From positions 1 to 22,946 of the forward strand of contig JBNGIS010035570.1 in NCBI GenBank assembly GCA_049999725.1: DNA of 22,946 nucleotides, read 5' to 3'. Below the pieces are notes generated by a model, which was not told the origin of the DNA, did not search any database, and was given only the letters and a program-made list of their open reading frames with translations. Origin of the DNA: Haplomitrium mnioides. Taxonomy: Eukaryota > Marchantiophyta > Haplomitriopsida > Calobryales. Made by a program: the position numbers and the translations under genes. Shown here one piece after another: positions 1 through 6,765 of this stretch (position 1 is its first letter; each line of letters opens with the position of its first letter).

Positions 1-68
1 GCAAACCTACGTGTCAAAAGCTCTACGAATCATTTTTTGGCAAGAAAAGGCATTTTTTGAAATCCAAG

Positions 69-76
69 TATAAAAA
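69..76 (+). promoter_or_regulatory. TATA box of the element A gene
   Basis: TATAAAAA lies about 170-180 bp before the first ATG (248) of the pseudogene. A transcription start about 30 bp downstream would give a 5' leader of roughly 145 nt, which is pyrimidine- and T-rich like many plant 5' UTRs. The sequence match is direct; promoter activity is inferred. Confidence 0.5.
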
Positions 77-661
77 GAGCGTCAACGGAAAGTATCTTAA
101 CATTGTCGCAAGTTCACTTTCTAGTTTTTGTTTTCTTGTCATCCTAATTTTACATTTCCTTGCTATTTTGCTATTTTCAGCCTTTCAAATTTTTTGAACT
201 TTAGTTCCTAAGATTTTTAACCTCAAATTCTACCGGTTTTCAATTTCATGAATATGGCATCACAAGTCAATGTTTCCAAATCTCCTCAACCAAAGCCTTA
301 CAAGTATTTGGATGTTATCAATGCTCTCAAGCCTGAAAAATTAGACTCGGATTGGCTTGTAAATTGTGGCCCCTTGAAAGATCCTGATCAGTTACCTTTT
401 GGCAAGAGAAGGTGAGAAATTCAACATGGGTCTTTTTGTCTAAATCACAATGATAATGGAGAGCCAGCAAACCCACATTGGGCTGCATGTGCAGTCCCAA
501 GATGCCATTACCCTATACAAAGCACCTCGCAAACAATTTGCACTTTCCGAGATGAAGGAGAGGGACATTTTTGCCAAGCATCTTCAGAAGACAGAGGAAG
601 ACGACAAGGTAAGATTTGAAAACCCTTTCTCTTTGGTTTTCTTTCTTGACTTACTGAGAAC

Positions 662-933
662 CCTATGCGTGCATGGACTTGAGGAGTCAATATGAGCATG
701 GACCTCAGAGTCCTTACACACTTGGACTTTTGAGTCCATGCGCGACGCAGGTACTTGACAATATGAGTCAAGGCGTGCAAAGAATCACAAGTCCATGCGT
801 GCATGGACTTGTGATTCTTTGCACGCCTTGACTCACATTGTCAAGTACCTGCGCACATGAACTCCCAAGTCCAAGCGTGCTTAGACTCCCAAGTCCATGC
901 GCGCATGGAGTCTAAGGTCTATGCGTGCATAAA
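662..933. repeat. Array of 16-bp palindromic units in intron 1, ~24-bp spacing
   Basis: Units resembling TCCATGCGCGCATGGA start at 662, 687, 711, 735, 792, 870, 894 and 918. Spacing is 24-25 bp within each half; the middle is occupied by the large inverted repeat. The unit at 894-909 is a perfect 16-bp palindrome and the one at 792-807 has one mismatch. The cores are rich in CpG and GCGC, unlike the AT-rich surroundings. Confidence 0.75.
746..853. repeat. Near-perfect inverted repeat, 53-bp arms, 2-bp spacer
   Basis: Bases 746-798 pair with 801-853 around a central GT, with one mismatch (A763 against C836). The centre is itself a palindromic unit of the intron array (792-807). The transcript could fold into a long hairpin. 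Near-identity of the arms in an otherwise decayed locus implies recent origin or active homogenisation. Confidence 0.9.
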
Positions 934-1269
934 GTTCCGAGTAAGTTTTTCTTAGACTTAACATTAAATACAATTCTACTCTTTGTAAACATTTGGAGAC
1001 TTTTTGTTTAACATGTTTGATAATTTTTTTGTTTTGTGTTCTAGTTCATACAATATTTGGCAGACTTTGTGAATGGCTACATCAACGCGAAGCGTGTTGA
1101 GCGAGATTTTATAAAGATAGCCATCAAAATCAAACTGTTGAAGCTCAATTGGGGTATCCACACTCAACAGCTTGTGCTGCATCCTAGCGCGGCAACCATG
1201 TCAACTGCAGCAACGACAGAAACATTTGCTACAAAAAAAGAGAAAAGCGGTAAAGCCAGTGGAGGGTCC

Positions 1270-1312
1270 GAAAAAGAAGAAACAAGTTGTCACAAAGAAA
1301 AAGCCAGTGCGA
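1270..1312 (+). other. Lysine-rich, nuclear-localisation-like segment of copy A
   Basis: In the frame used here, the exon 2 translation contains P-K-K-K-K-Q and then T-K-K-K-P, flanked by low-complexity serine- and acid-rich sequence (to ~1430). Such basic clusters commonly act as nuclear import signals, which would suit a chromatin-targeted methyltransferase. This is pattern only. Confidence 0.4.
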
Positions 1313-1559
1313 GCTCCAATTATTGAGGAGGAGCTTGCCCCCTTCCAATCTCTAACAAAGTCTTTTTCTATTGGGCCCTCATCTTCAACACTGAGTAGCT
1401 CATGGGAGGAATCTGAGTTGGAGCCAATTTAGGCTCCAACATCAAAAGCAAAAAGGCAATTGCACAAGGGGTTGCGAACATTCCAAGAATGTGAGCAAGT
1501 GGACCCTCAGATCGTGCTTGAGGAAGATAAAAATAAAATCAAAAAGTATGCAATCCAAT

Positions 1560-2010
1560 GATGTAGAGTCCAAGAGGAAACAATTACTATTAGGCTGGAA
1601 ATTTTAAATCTTCCAAAACCTAGAATAGATAATTGGGGGTCATTCTAGATTAGGAGGTTAAATGAAGACTTTGTTGAGCTTTTGGCGCAGAGAATGCTCA
1701 CAAACAAATATGCTCACAGTTTTTTTTATTGTTGTTGTTGACCCTAGGTACGGGCTGAAAGATAAGTTAGAGTTTGATATAAGGAACCTTGACAAGTATC
1801 AGTACGAGATTGCTAGAGGAAATCATAGTGTTGCCGCAAGGCAGCTTTGATCACCAAATACGGAGCAAAGAATCCAGGGCTATTGCTTTGCAATTGCTAT
1901 GTTTACGTGGGTTTGACACCAATAGAGGCATGTATTTTTGCAAATGATAACAACTGCGATCAGAGATATAGGTTGGAAATGACCTCCATTCAAAATGTCA
2001 AATATTGGCA
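1560..2010 (+). other. ParB/Spo0J-like (ParB_N) domain region of copy A
   Basis: After correcting for two frameshifts (near 1720 and 1845) by reading each frame separately, the pieces follow the ParB N-domain plan. An I-T-I-R-L-E-I strand is followed by a helix N-E-D-F-V-E-L-L-A and a short F-I-V-V-V-D-P strand. Then Y-Q-Y-E-I-A-R-G-N-H-S-V-A-A-R-Q (G-N-H at 1818-1826) corresponds to the ParB box usually written GERRxxA or GNHRxxA, the nucleotide-binding motif. Then comes a strand C-Y-V-Y-V and a helix ending A-N-D-N-N, like the usual 'ENxxR' end. The key arginine is serine here; whether this is decay or a family trait needs other copies. Confidence 0.6.
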
Positions 2011-2518
2011 TCATAGGTTTGTGGAGAGTGGGATGGTGTCGTCCCAAAAATTGAAAAGAGAGCTAGTGCTGGAGACTTTGGAGATTAAGTCCAAGTCAAC
2101 TCTTGAGAAGATAGTCACTTTTCAAGACAATTGGTTCCAGTTGTCATTTCGAAGTGGAGAGCTCTAGGATTTACAATAGAGTTTCTTTTCCATGTGGGAG
2201 AACAATACAATGAAAGGCCAGAAGCTTAAGGCCAAGGGATCACTAAGAATAGAGGACATGAAGTAGACACCTTGGAGGTCCCTTCAGGGTCTTCTTAACA
2301 AAGTAAAAATATCAATTTTGAAACGGGTGGAAGCCGAAGAGCTTTCAATGGATGAAATGTCTTGAGAGGCAAAGAGACATAAATTTTTGGCAATGATAGT
2401 GAAATCTTTCTACTCTGAAGTTTACTACAACAGCTGGGAAGAAGCAAGAGAGGAGTATCCTATCCACACTGAGGAGTCAAAGATGGTTGCGTTTTACTTG
2501 AGTTTTGATAAGGTTTTG

Positions 2519-2919
2519 GTAAGTTTGTTTTTTCACTTAACATTTATTTGTCTAGACTTGCATTGAATTTATTGTAGATTGTGTTTTGTTAAAATAAAAT
2601 TCATTTTGAGTCTCTAGTTTATCACGCAGAAACTACAATATCCATGCGCGCATGGACATTGCAGTCCGTGCGCGTAGGGACTTGAAGTCCTTGAGCGCAT
2701 AGACACAATGTCCACGCATGTATGGACTTCAAAGTTCATATGCGCCTAGACTCCAAGTCTCTACGTGCAAGGACTACAAAATCCATGCAAGCATGGATTG
2801 TAAAGTCAATCTTAGTTTTACCATCAAGGTCTTTGCTCAAATTATCGTCCTCTCTAAAGTGTAAATGTTTTTTTTTGTTGTCTCCTCTAATTTTTTTTTT
2901 CTGTTTTTGCTATGTGCAG
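2519..2919 (+). other. Intron 2 of copy A
   Basis: The donor GTAAGT at 2519 and acceptor GTGCAG ending at 2919 join S-F-D-K-V-L to G-D-K-M-V-K-R-R in phase 0, preceded by a long T-rich tract. The intron contains seven tandem units of the palindromic repeat at 2641-2797. Confidence 0.7.
2641..2797. repeat. Seven-unit palindromic array in intron 2, 23-24-bp period
   Basis: Units start at 2641, 2665, 2688, 2711, 2735, 2758 and 2782, alternating 23- and 24-bp steps. The first (2641-2656) is the perfect palindrome TCCATGCGCGCATGGA; the last is TCCATGCAAGCATGGA; those between have diverged but keep a dyad pattern. Because each unit is about two helical turns, all dyads would lie on nearly the same face of the DNA. 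It is the same repeat as in intron 1. Confidence 0.8.
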
Positions 2920-3264
2920 GGGGACAAAATGGTTAAACGACGGCTTGCCAAAAAATTGATGGCAGCTGCAAAAAGGAGAAAAAATTCGAGGGTCAAAGAA
3001 GCCCCAGATGATCTAGACCAACCTCTATCACTTGTTTCCTACCCACCTACTTTTTTGCTTCATTTCTAGAAAGCTAGAGAGTGGAAATCAAGGCAGCAAA
3101 ATGATGTTGCTTCTCTTCCAAATGATGGAGTTCAAAGAGACAAAAAAGAGGACTTATTGTCCTTTGTTGATGGACTCAACGTGACATATTACCAAGTCCA
3201 CGAGGAGTCCAATGCTCATCAGTTGAAAGGATTTGTGAAACCTAGATGTTTCACTTTGGCTATT

Positions 3265-3874
3265 GCAGATATTCCTTCTGGTTGCAACCTTTAGGAATGC
3301 AAGCACAATGATTCTGAACCTTTTTCTAGAGACAACATTTTTGATATGGTTTCTGCTTTTGTGGCAATAATGACTTTGGATTTTTGGTCTTTTGTGATAA
3401 CACATTCTTTGCAACAATTTGACATTGTCGAGGATGCTCTTCTAGAGGTTTGTTGTGCCATCGACCACGATATTTGGTGAGTTCTTTTTTGATTTTTTGG
3501 TTTTTTAGTTTACCTTGTTTAGTTTTCCTAGACTTTGTTTCAAGTGTCTGATTTGTTTTTTTTTTTTCTATAGGGACAAAAGCAATATTCATCACTCCGA
3601 TGGTTCAAGAATTGCTCATCCCCATGAGTATTGGACTATGGGCTACTAGACAAAGAAGGTTGTTCAATTCGCAACCTGTTGATGCGAGTGGTCGTCCTCA
3701 GCAAATTATACGTAGTGTGTTTAGCTGTCCTGTGATATTGGCGAAACTAAAACATCCAAGAGATGATGCTCCTGTGAATGTTTATCAAAAGCCCCAGACT
3801 CTTTACAAATTTTTATTGACTATTTATCAACATAGCAAGATTGGATCTTAAATCTTTGCTTTGGGTCCGACACA
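3265..3874 (+). other. DNA methyltransferase motifs IV, K-P and I of copy A
   Basis: The catalytic motif IV position reads A-D-I-P-S (3265-3279); copy B has A-N-I-P-Y at the same place, so the family form is probably D/N-I-P-Y, a variant of [DNS]-P-P-[YFW]. After intron 3 come H-P-H-E-Y-W-T-M-G-Y (3617-3646), then a K-P pair (3789-3794) of the sort that precedes motif I in the N6_N4_Mtase family. Motif I follows as L-C-F-G-S-D-T (3854-3874), then A-L-K-L and I-A-V-E-Y-D. The order IV then I marks the beta class. Confidence 0.65.
3477..3573 (+). other. Intron 3 of copy A
   Basis: The donor GTGAG at 3477 and acceptor TATAG ending at 3573 split a tryptophan codon (TG|G), giving D-H-D-I-W-D-K-S-N-I-H-H. 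Copies B (12050-12159) and C (22671-22770, minus) have an intron of ~100 bp at exactly the same place, after an I-W. Confidence 0.75.
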
Positions 3875-4211
3875 GGCCTTGTTTGTGCTTTGAAGTTGAT
3901 GCAAAATTTCATCGCTGTAGAATATGATAGACGTCAGTATATTTACATTCCTCAAAGAGTTTTGACGATGGCTTCTTTGCCATCCGACGTGACGGAATCG
4001 CAGATAGTATATGCTTGCCACAAGGAACTTGTTCCTCCTGGTACTGCAGGTGCTACGGGTGATTCTATTGCCATCTTTGGGACTGGAAAGTCTCGGAGGG
4101 ACTCTCTTGCAGCTGTAGATGTTGAGGCTTCTCAGCCAATTGATTTAGATGAGGCAATTCCTCTTGAAGAGGATAGAGTTGTAGCATCAGAGTGATGTAA
4201 TTTCTATACAT

Positions 4212-4217
4212 AATAAA
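4212..4217 (+). terminator. Poly(A) signal AATAAA of copy A
   Basis: AATAAA lies 17 bp after the stop codon (4193-4195). Copy C has the same signal at 22002-22007 (minus), overlapping its stop, in an alignable 3' UTR (ATAATAAAGTATTTT followed by T/A-rich DNA). Conservation between copies supports use as a processing signal. Confidence 0.5.
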
Positions 4218-4364
4218 GTATTTTCTTTACAAAATTTAATTTTCTGAAGTTTCAATCTTGCTCCACTCCCAATTCAATTTAAGTCTGTTCATTTCAATTC
4301 AATTTGCTGCGTAAAATGGTTTTTGAACAAAACGTGTTGATTTTTATTTAAATTAACAATGAAG

Positions 4365-4595
4365 TCTACATTGGCATGGAAATTCACTTTCCTTTTTCAT
4401 TTTCTGTTTCTTCTTTGACAGACTTCTTTGTTCCTTGCTTCCAATTATTCAGCAATCTGTGCTCATTTCAGTTGTCCATGCACGCATGGGCTTCAGCTTT
4501 TCAAACTTGAGTTAGTTGTAGTTCTTCTTGCGCACAGGGATCTTCCCTACAATGAGTGCATGTACTTGGGCCTCATTTGTCCATGCGCGCATAGG
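4365..4595. repeat. Palindromic units in the 3' flank of element A
   Basis: Units related to TCCATGCGCGCATGGA start at 4365, 4475 and 4580, with weaker ones near 4526 and 4549. The flank of copy C has the counterpart of the first unit (21840-21855). The rest of the interval 4596-5012 is AT-rich with no gene that I can recognise. Confidence 0.55.
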
Positions 4596-4975
4596 CTTCA
4601 ACGGTATTTTCACAATTTTTCTTTAACAATCCTCTTGCGCCAACACTTTAGGAGTCTACATTAAAAAAAGATTGATAAAATTTGAATATTTTTATAAATT
4701 TTTGCAATCATTATTAGTTTTCAAAATGTTTAACAACAAATGTTGTGTTTTGTTTATATATACTTTGTTTGGCGATGCTCATGCTTTTGAAAGATGAAAT
4801 TATGAAGACAATTTTTGTAAAATGTTCATAAGAAGATTTGTTTTTAATGCATTGTGCACTCAAAGTAAGCCATTTTGATATATAAAATTACATTTTTTTT
4901 GCAAACAAATATTACTAGCATCAAATTCATGATTTTGTATACTAAAATTTTGAAATTGGTTTTTGCAAACGCCAA

Positions 4976-5023
4976 TTGAAACATGAACCCAGTAGCGGTT
5001 CCTAGTTCAAAGTAGCGATTGTT
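4976..5023 (+). repeat. Right-end sequence of element A
   Basis: The last ~45 bp match the reverse complement of 22902-22946 closely and share the final 11 bases with the end of element B. Inside it AGTAGCGGTT (4991) and AGTAGCGATT (5011) form two direct repeats 20 bp apart. Outside base 5023 the three copies have nothing in common. Confidence 0.7.
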
Positions 5024-5450
5024 GTACATGAATGCTTGGTAAAGTTGGTTGAGTATGTGGCTTAACTTTTTAGGTAGAAAGTAATAAATTATACCACTTA
5101 ACTATGTGCATTGCTTTCTCCAATTCACAAGGCTTTCTCTATCTCAGTGCAAGGTTTCAATCTCCAAAACAATCAAGTGGCTCTCCTTCTCCCAATATGG
5201 AACTTGCATGATAATATTCTAAAACCCATATTACACTTGCTCAAATTGATCTCTCCACCAAATATTTGCGACTCCTTCTAATCGACTTACCGCAAAAAAC
5301 ATCTCATCAACCATCTTTTCTTATGTTAGTATCTTCAAAGTATTACTCACAATCAAACAAAATTCCTTAATTGCACTAAGAACCATCTTTCTATCATGTG
5401 CTTTTGGCTTTACAAAATGCTTATAGCTCTCTTGTTCTCTAGAGAATGCT
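5024..5450 (-). pseudogene. Ty3/gypsy (chromovirus) gag fragment
   Basis: Read on the minus strand, one frame gives S-R-L-E-G-V-A-N-I-W-W-R-D-Q-F-E (near 5230-5290), the tryptophan-pair region of retrotransposon gag. Further on, frames give E-K-A-M-H-I-V-K-W-Y-N and P-T-L-P-S-I-H-V. The latter closely parallels the gag remains of the plus-strand chromovirus at ~16950-17060 (E-E-A-M-C-M-A-K and A-L-P-N-I-H-V), so this is the same family. It stops abruptly at the end of element A. Several stops interrupt it. The 5' limit is uncertain. Confidence 0.55.
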
Positions 5451-6400
5451 CATTACATTGTTTGTGTTGAAACTTCTAATAATTAAAAAAAAATCTGAGT
5501 TTTTTGTTGTATTGCTTGAATTATCGCTCAAATTTTTCCTAGATTACCTATGTATTTTACTATAAAAAAACACTTAATCTTTGATATGAATGTCAAAAAA
5601 CTCAAAGAAAAACTTCAAGAGAGTAAAGAAACTCAAACATCAAGATAAGTATTAACTACAACCAACCAAATTTCTAGTAAGAAAATACCAAAGAGAATAT
5701 AAGCAAAAGCTCAAACCATTAAGAANNNNNNNNNNNNNNNNNNNNNNNNNNNNNNNNNNNNNNNNNNNNNNNNNNNNNNNNNNNNNNNNNNNNNNNNNNN
5801 NNNNNNNNNNNNNNNNNNNNNNNNNAAAATACTTTTTTTGAAACAATTTATAAATAGCAAAATTTTAATAACAATTTGGAGGAGAATTAAATATATATTA
5901 AAATATTTAATAGTTTAAAAGGCAATGTTCCAAGTAATGAAGCCATTCTCTAGCTTTTATTCATACAAAATATAAAATATACAATATAAATTGTGTTAGC
6001 ATTCATTCCAAATAGTAGAAAAGATACAGCTTTTGTTGGTATCAATTCCAACAGCAATAGTACAAAATGTATTGCTTAGGTGGAATTTATTTCAACTAGT
6101 AGCCCAACTCTTTGTTTATGAACCTTTTATGTCAACTTTGTTGAGAAATCATAATGTTCTACTACAATCTTTTATGTCAACCATTATTATCTCTAACTTA
6201 GACCACATTGGCGATGACAAAGAGATTGATTGGCAATAATGGCAAAGTTCCTTATGAAATTACAACTATAGCACTATGCTAGCCACAACACTCTTTCAGA
6301 TGCTATAACTCTCTTGTAGTAAGTATAAAAACAAACAAATATCTTCATTTTGGAAGAGGTGTGCTCCCCATAATCAAGAAATTATATAGTAGAGTGATGG
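5451..6400. other. Unassigned AT-rich DNA with an assembly gap
   Basis: No gene, RNA or clear repeat is visible here. The sequence is strongly AT-rich on both sides of the gap at 5726-5825. Part of 5451-5725 may continue the gag element's 5' region, and 6250-6400 may belong to the copia LTR, but neither can be shown. Confidence 0.5.
5726..5825. other. Assembly gap (100 N)
   Basis: Exactly 100 undetermined bases, the conventional placeholder for a scaffold join of unknown size. Continuity and orientation of the left (1-5725) and right (5826-22946) parts are therefore not proven by this sequence. Confidence 0.98.
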
Positions 6401-6754
6401 CATAAGGGATGTAGATCCAAGTACTAGAAATCAATAGAATTAGCCTTACTCAACCTATGACACATTTGTTCAATCATGAGACCAAAAAACATGTTCTATA
6501 GGATTAAGAGATCAGCACCAACAAAATTGCCAATTAACAACAACATTGTTGGTGTTGTTATGATGCAATAAGGAATTCAGGAAATTTGAAGCCAGCATAC
6601 AAGGGACACAAAGTGAGCCTCACCAAAAACTGCTACAACAATTTCAATTGCTTGTATATATATGTATAGAAAGTATTAGCATAACCTGGTCTTAACCGGG
6701 GTCAAGCTAGCTGTAGGTTAGCTTTCTAACCTAGGTCAGACTTGTATCATAACA
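6400..6754 (-). repeat. 3' LTR of the Ty1/copia element (inner edge certain, outer edge approximate)
   Basis: On the minus strand the LTR starts TGTTATGATACAAG (6754 leftwards), directly after a polypurine tract CCAAGGGGGAG (6755-6765). A TATA-like stretch TATACATATATATAC lies near 6652-6667, fitting an LTR promoter. The outer end (CA-3' on the minus strand) could not be placed; 6400 is an estimate. Confidence 0.6.
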
Positions 6755-6765
6755 CTCCCCCTTGG
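6755..6765 (-). other. Polypurine tract of the copia element
   Basis: CCAAGGGGGAG immediately precedes TGTTATG of the LTR, the usual plus-strand priming site of Ty1/copia elements, where 'GGGGGAG|TGTTA' is characteristic in plants. Confidence 0.8.

Larger units (their letters stand above)
609..1044 (+). other. Intron 1 of copy A
   Basis: The donor GTAAGA at 609 follows a codon ending the string E-E-D-D-K, and the acceptor CTAG ends at 1044, after which F-I-Q-Y-L-A-D-F-V reads on in phase 0. A T-rich tract (1022-1040) precedes the acceptor. The intron is unusually structured: it holds a 24-bp-period palindromic array and a 53-bp-arm inverted repeat, described separately. Confidence 0.65.
248..4195 (+). 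pseudogene. ParB-like domain / N4-N6-type DNA methyltransferase fusion, copy A (four exons, decayed)
   Basis: Predicted exons are 248-608, 1045-2518, 2920-3476 and 3574-4195. Splice sites fit plant consensus (GTAAG, GTAAG, GTGAG donors; CTAG, GCAG, ATAG acceptors) with phases 0, 0 and 2. In order the protein has an unrecognised N-terminal region, a lysine-rich nuclear-localisation-like stretch (~1270-1312), a ParB/Spo0J-like domain (~1560-2010), a basic linker, and a methyltransferase domain with motif IV, a K-P pair and the glycine-rich SAM motif I, in the order typical of beta-class N4/N6 enzymes. Bacteria and phages have ParB-N-like domains fused to methyltransferases; I know of no described plant nuclear family. 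Decay: stops at 413, 441, 1430, 1559, 2165 and 3067 and in several later frames; frameshifts near 1230, 1720, 1845, 3680 and 3810. Expected role if intact: DNA binding and adenine or cytosine-N4 methylation. Domain calls are by eye, without a profile search. Confidence 0.65.
1..5023 (+). mobile_element. Element A: mobile element carrying a ParB-like/DNA methyltransferase pseudogene (left end outside window)
   Basis: This stretch holds a TATA box, a four-exon pseudogene, a poly(A) signal and about 830 bp of 3' flank, and ends at TAGCGATTGTT (5013-5023). The right boundary is supported by comparison: the same end occurs at 13707-13717 and, inverted, at 22902-22912, each time next to unrelated DNA. 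Just beyond 5023 the sequence becomes a gypsy gag fragment on the opposite strand, so element A appears to have inserted into that retrotransposon. The 3' flank resembles those of copies B and C. No transposase, integrase or tyrosine recombinase is recognisable inside it, so the way it moves is unknown. The left end lies before base 1, so terminal inverted repeats and target-site duplication cannot be judged. Confidence 0.6.

Noticed and set aside
508-804. 98-codon open frame on the minus strand
   Set aside because: It runs through intron 1 and one arm of the inverted repeat, opposite to the recognised gene; a shadow of repeat sequence.
1662-2167. Two separate small genes in exon 2
   Set aside because: The two open frames are continuous in alignment to a single ParB-like domain and are separated only by a frameshift near 1845.
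2641-2797. Possible CRISPR array
   Set aside because: Units are contiguous 23-24-bp degenerate palindromes without unique spacers, in a plant-type intron; no cas genes.
248-4195. DIRS-type retrotransposon (these also carry a methyltransferase)
   Set aside because: No reverse transcriptase or tyrosine recombinase in the element, introns are kept, and the methyltransferase motifs fit the N4/N6 (beta) type rather than the Dam-like DIRS domain.
4428-4664. 78-codon open frame after copy A
   Set aside because: Lies in the 3' flank across palindromic repeats, after the poly(A) signal; no similarity recognised and not kept in copies B or C.
4976-5023. Helitron 3' end
   Set aside because: The end is ...GATTGTT, not CTRR, and no short hairpin lies just before it; no Rep/helicase seen.
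5652-5846. Open frame across the N run
   Set aside because: Most of its residues are undetermined gap bases.
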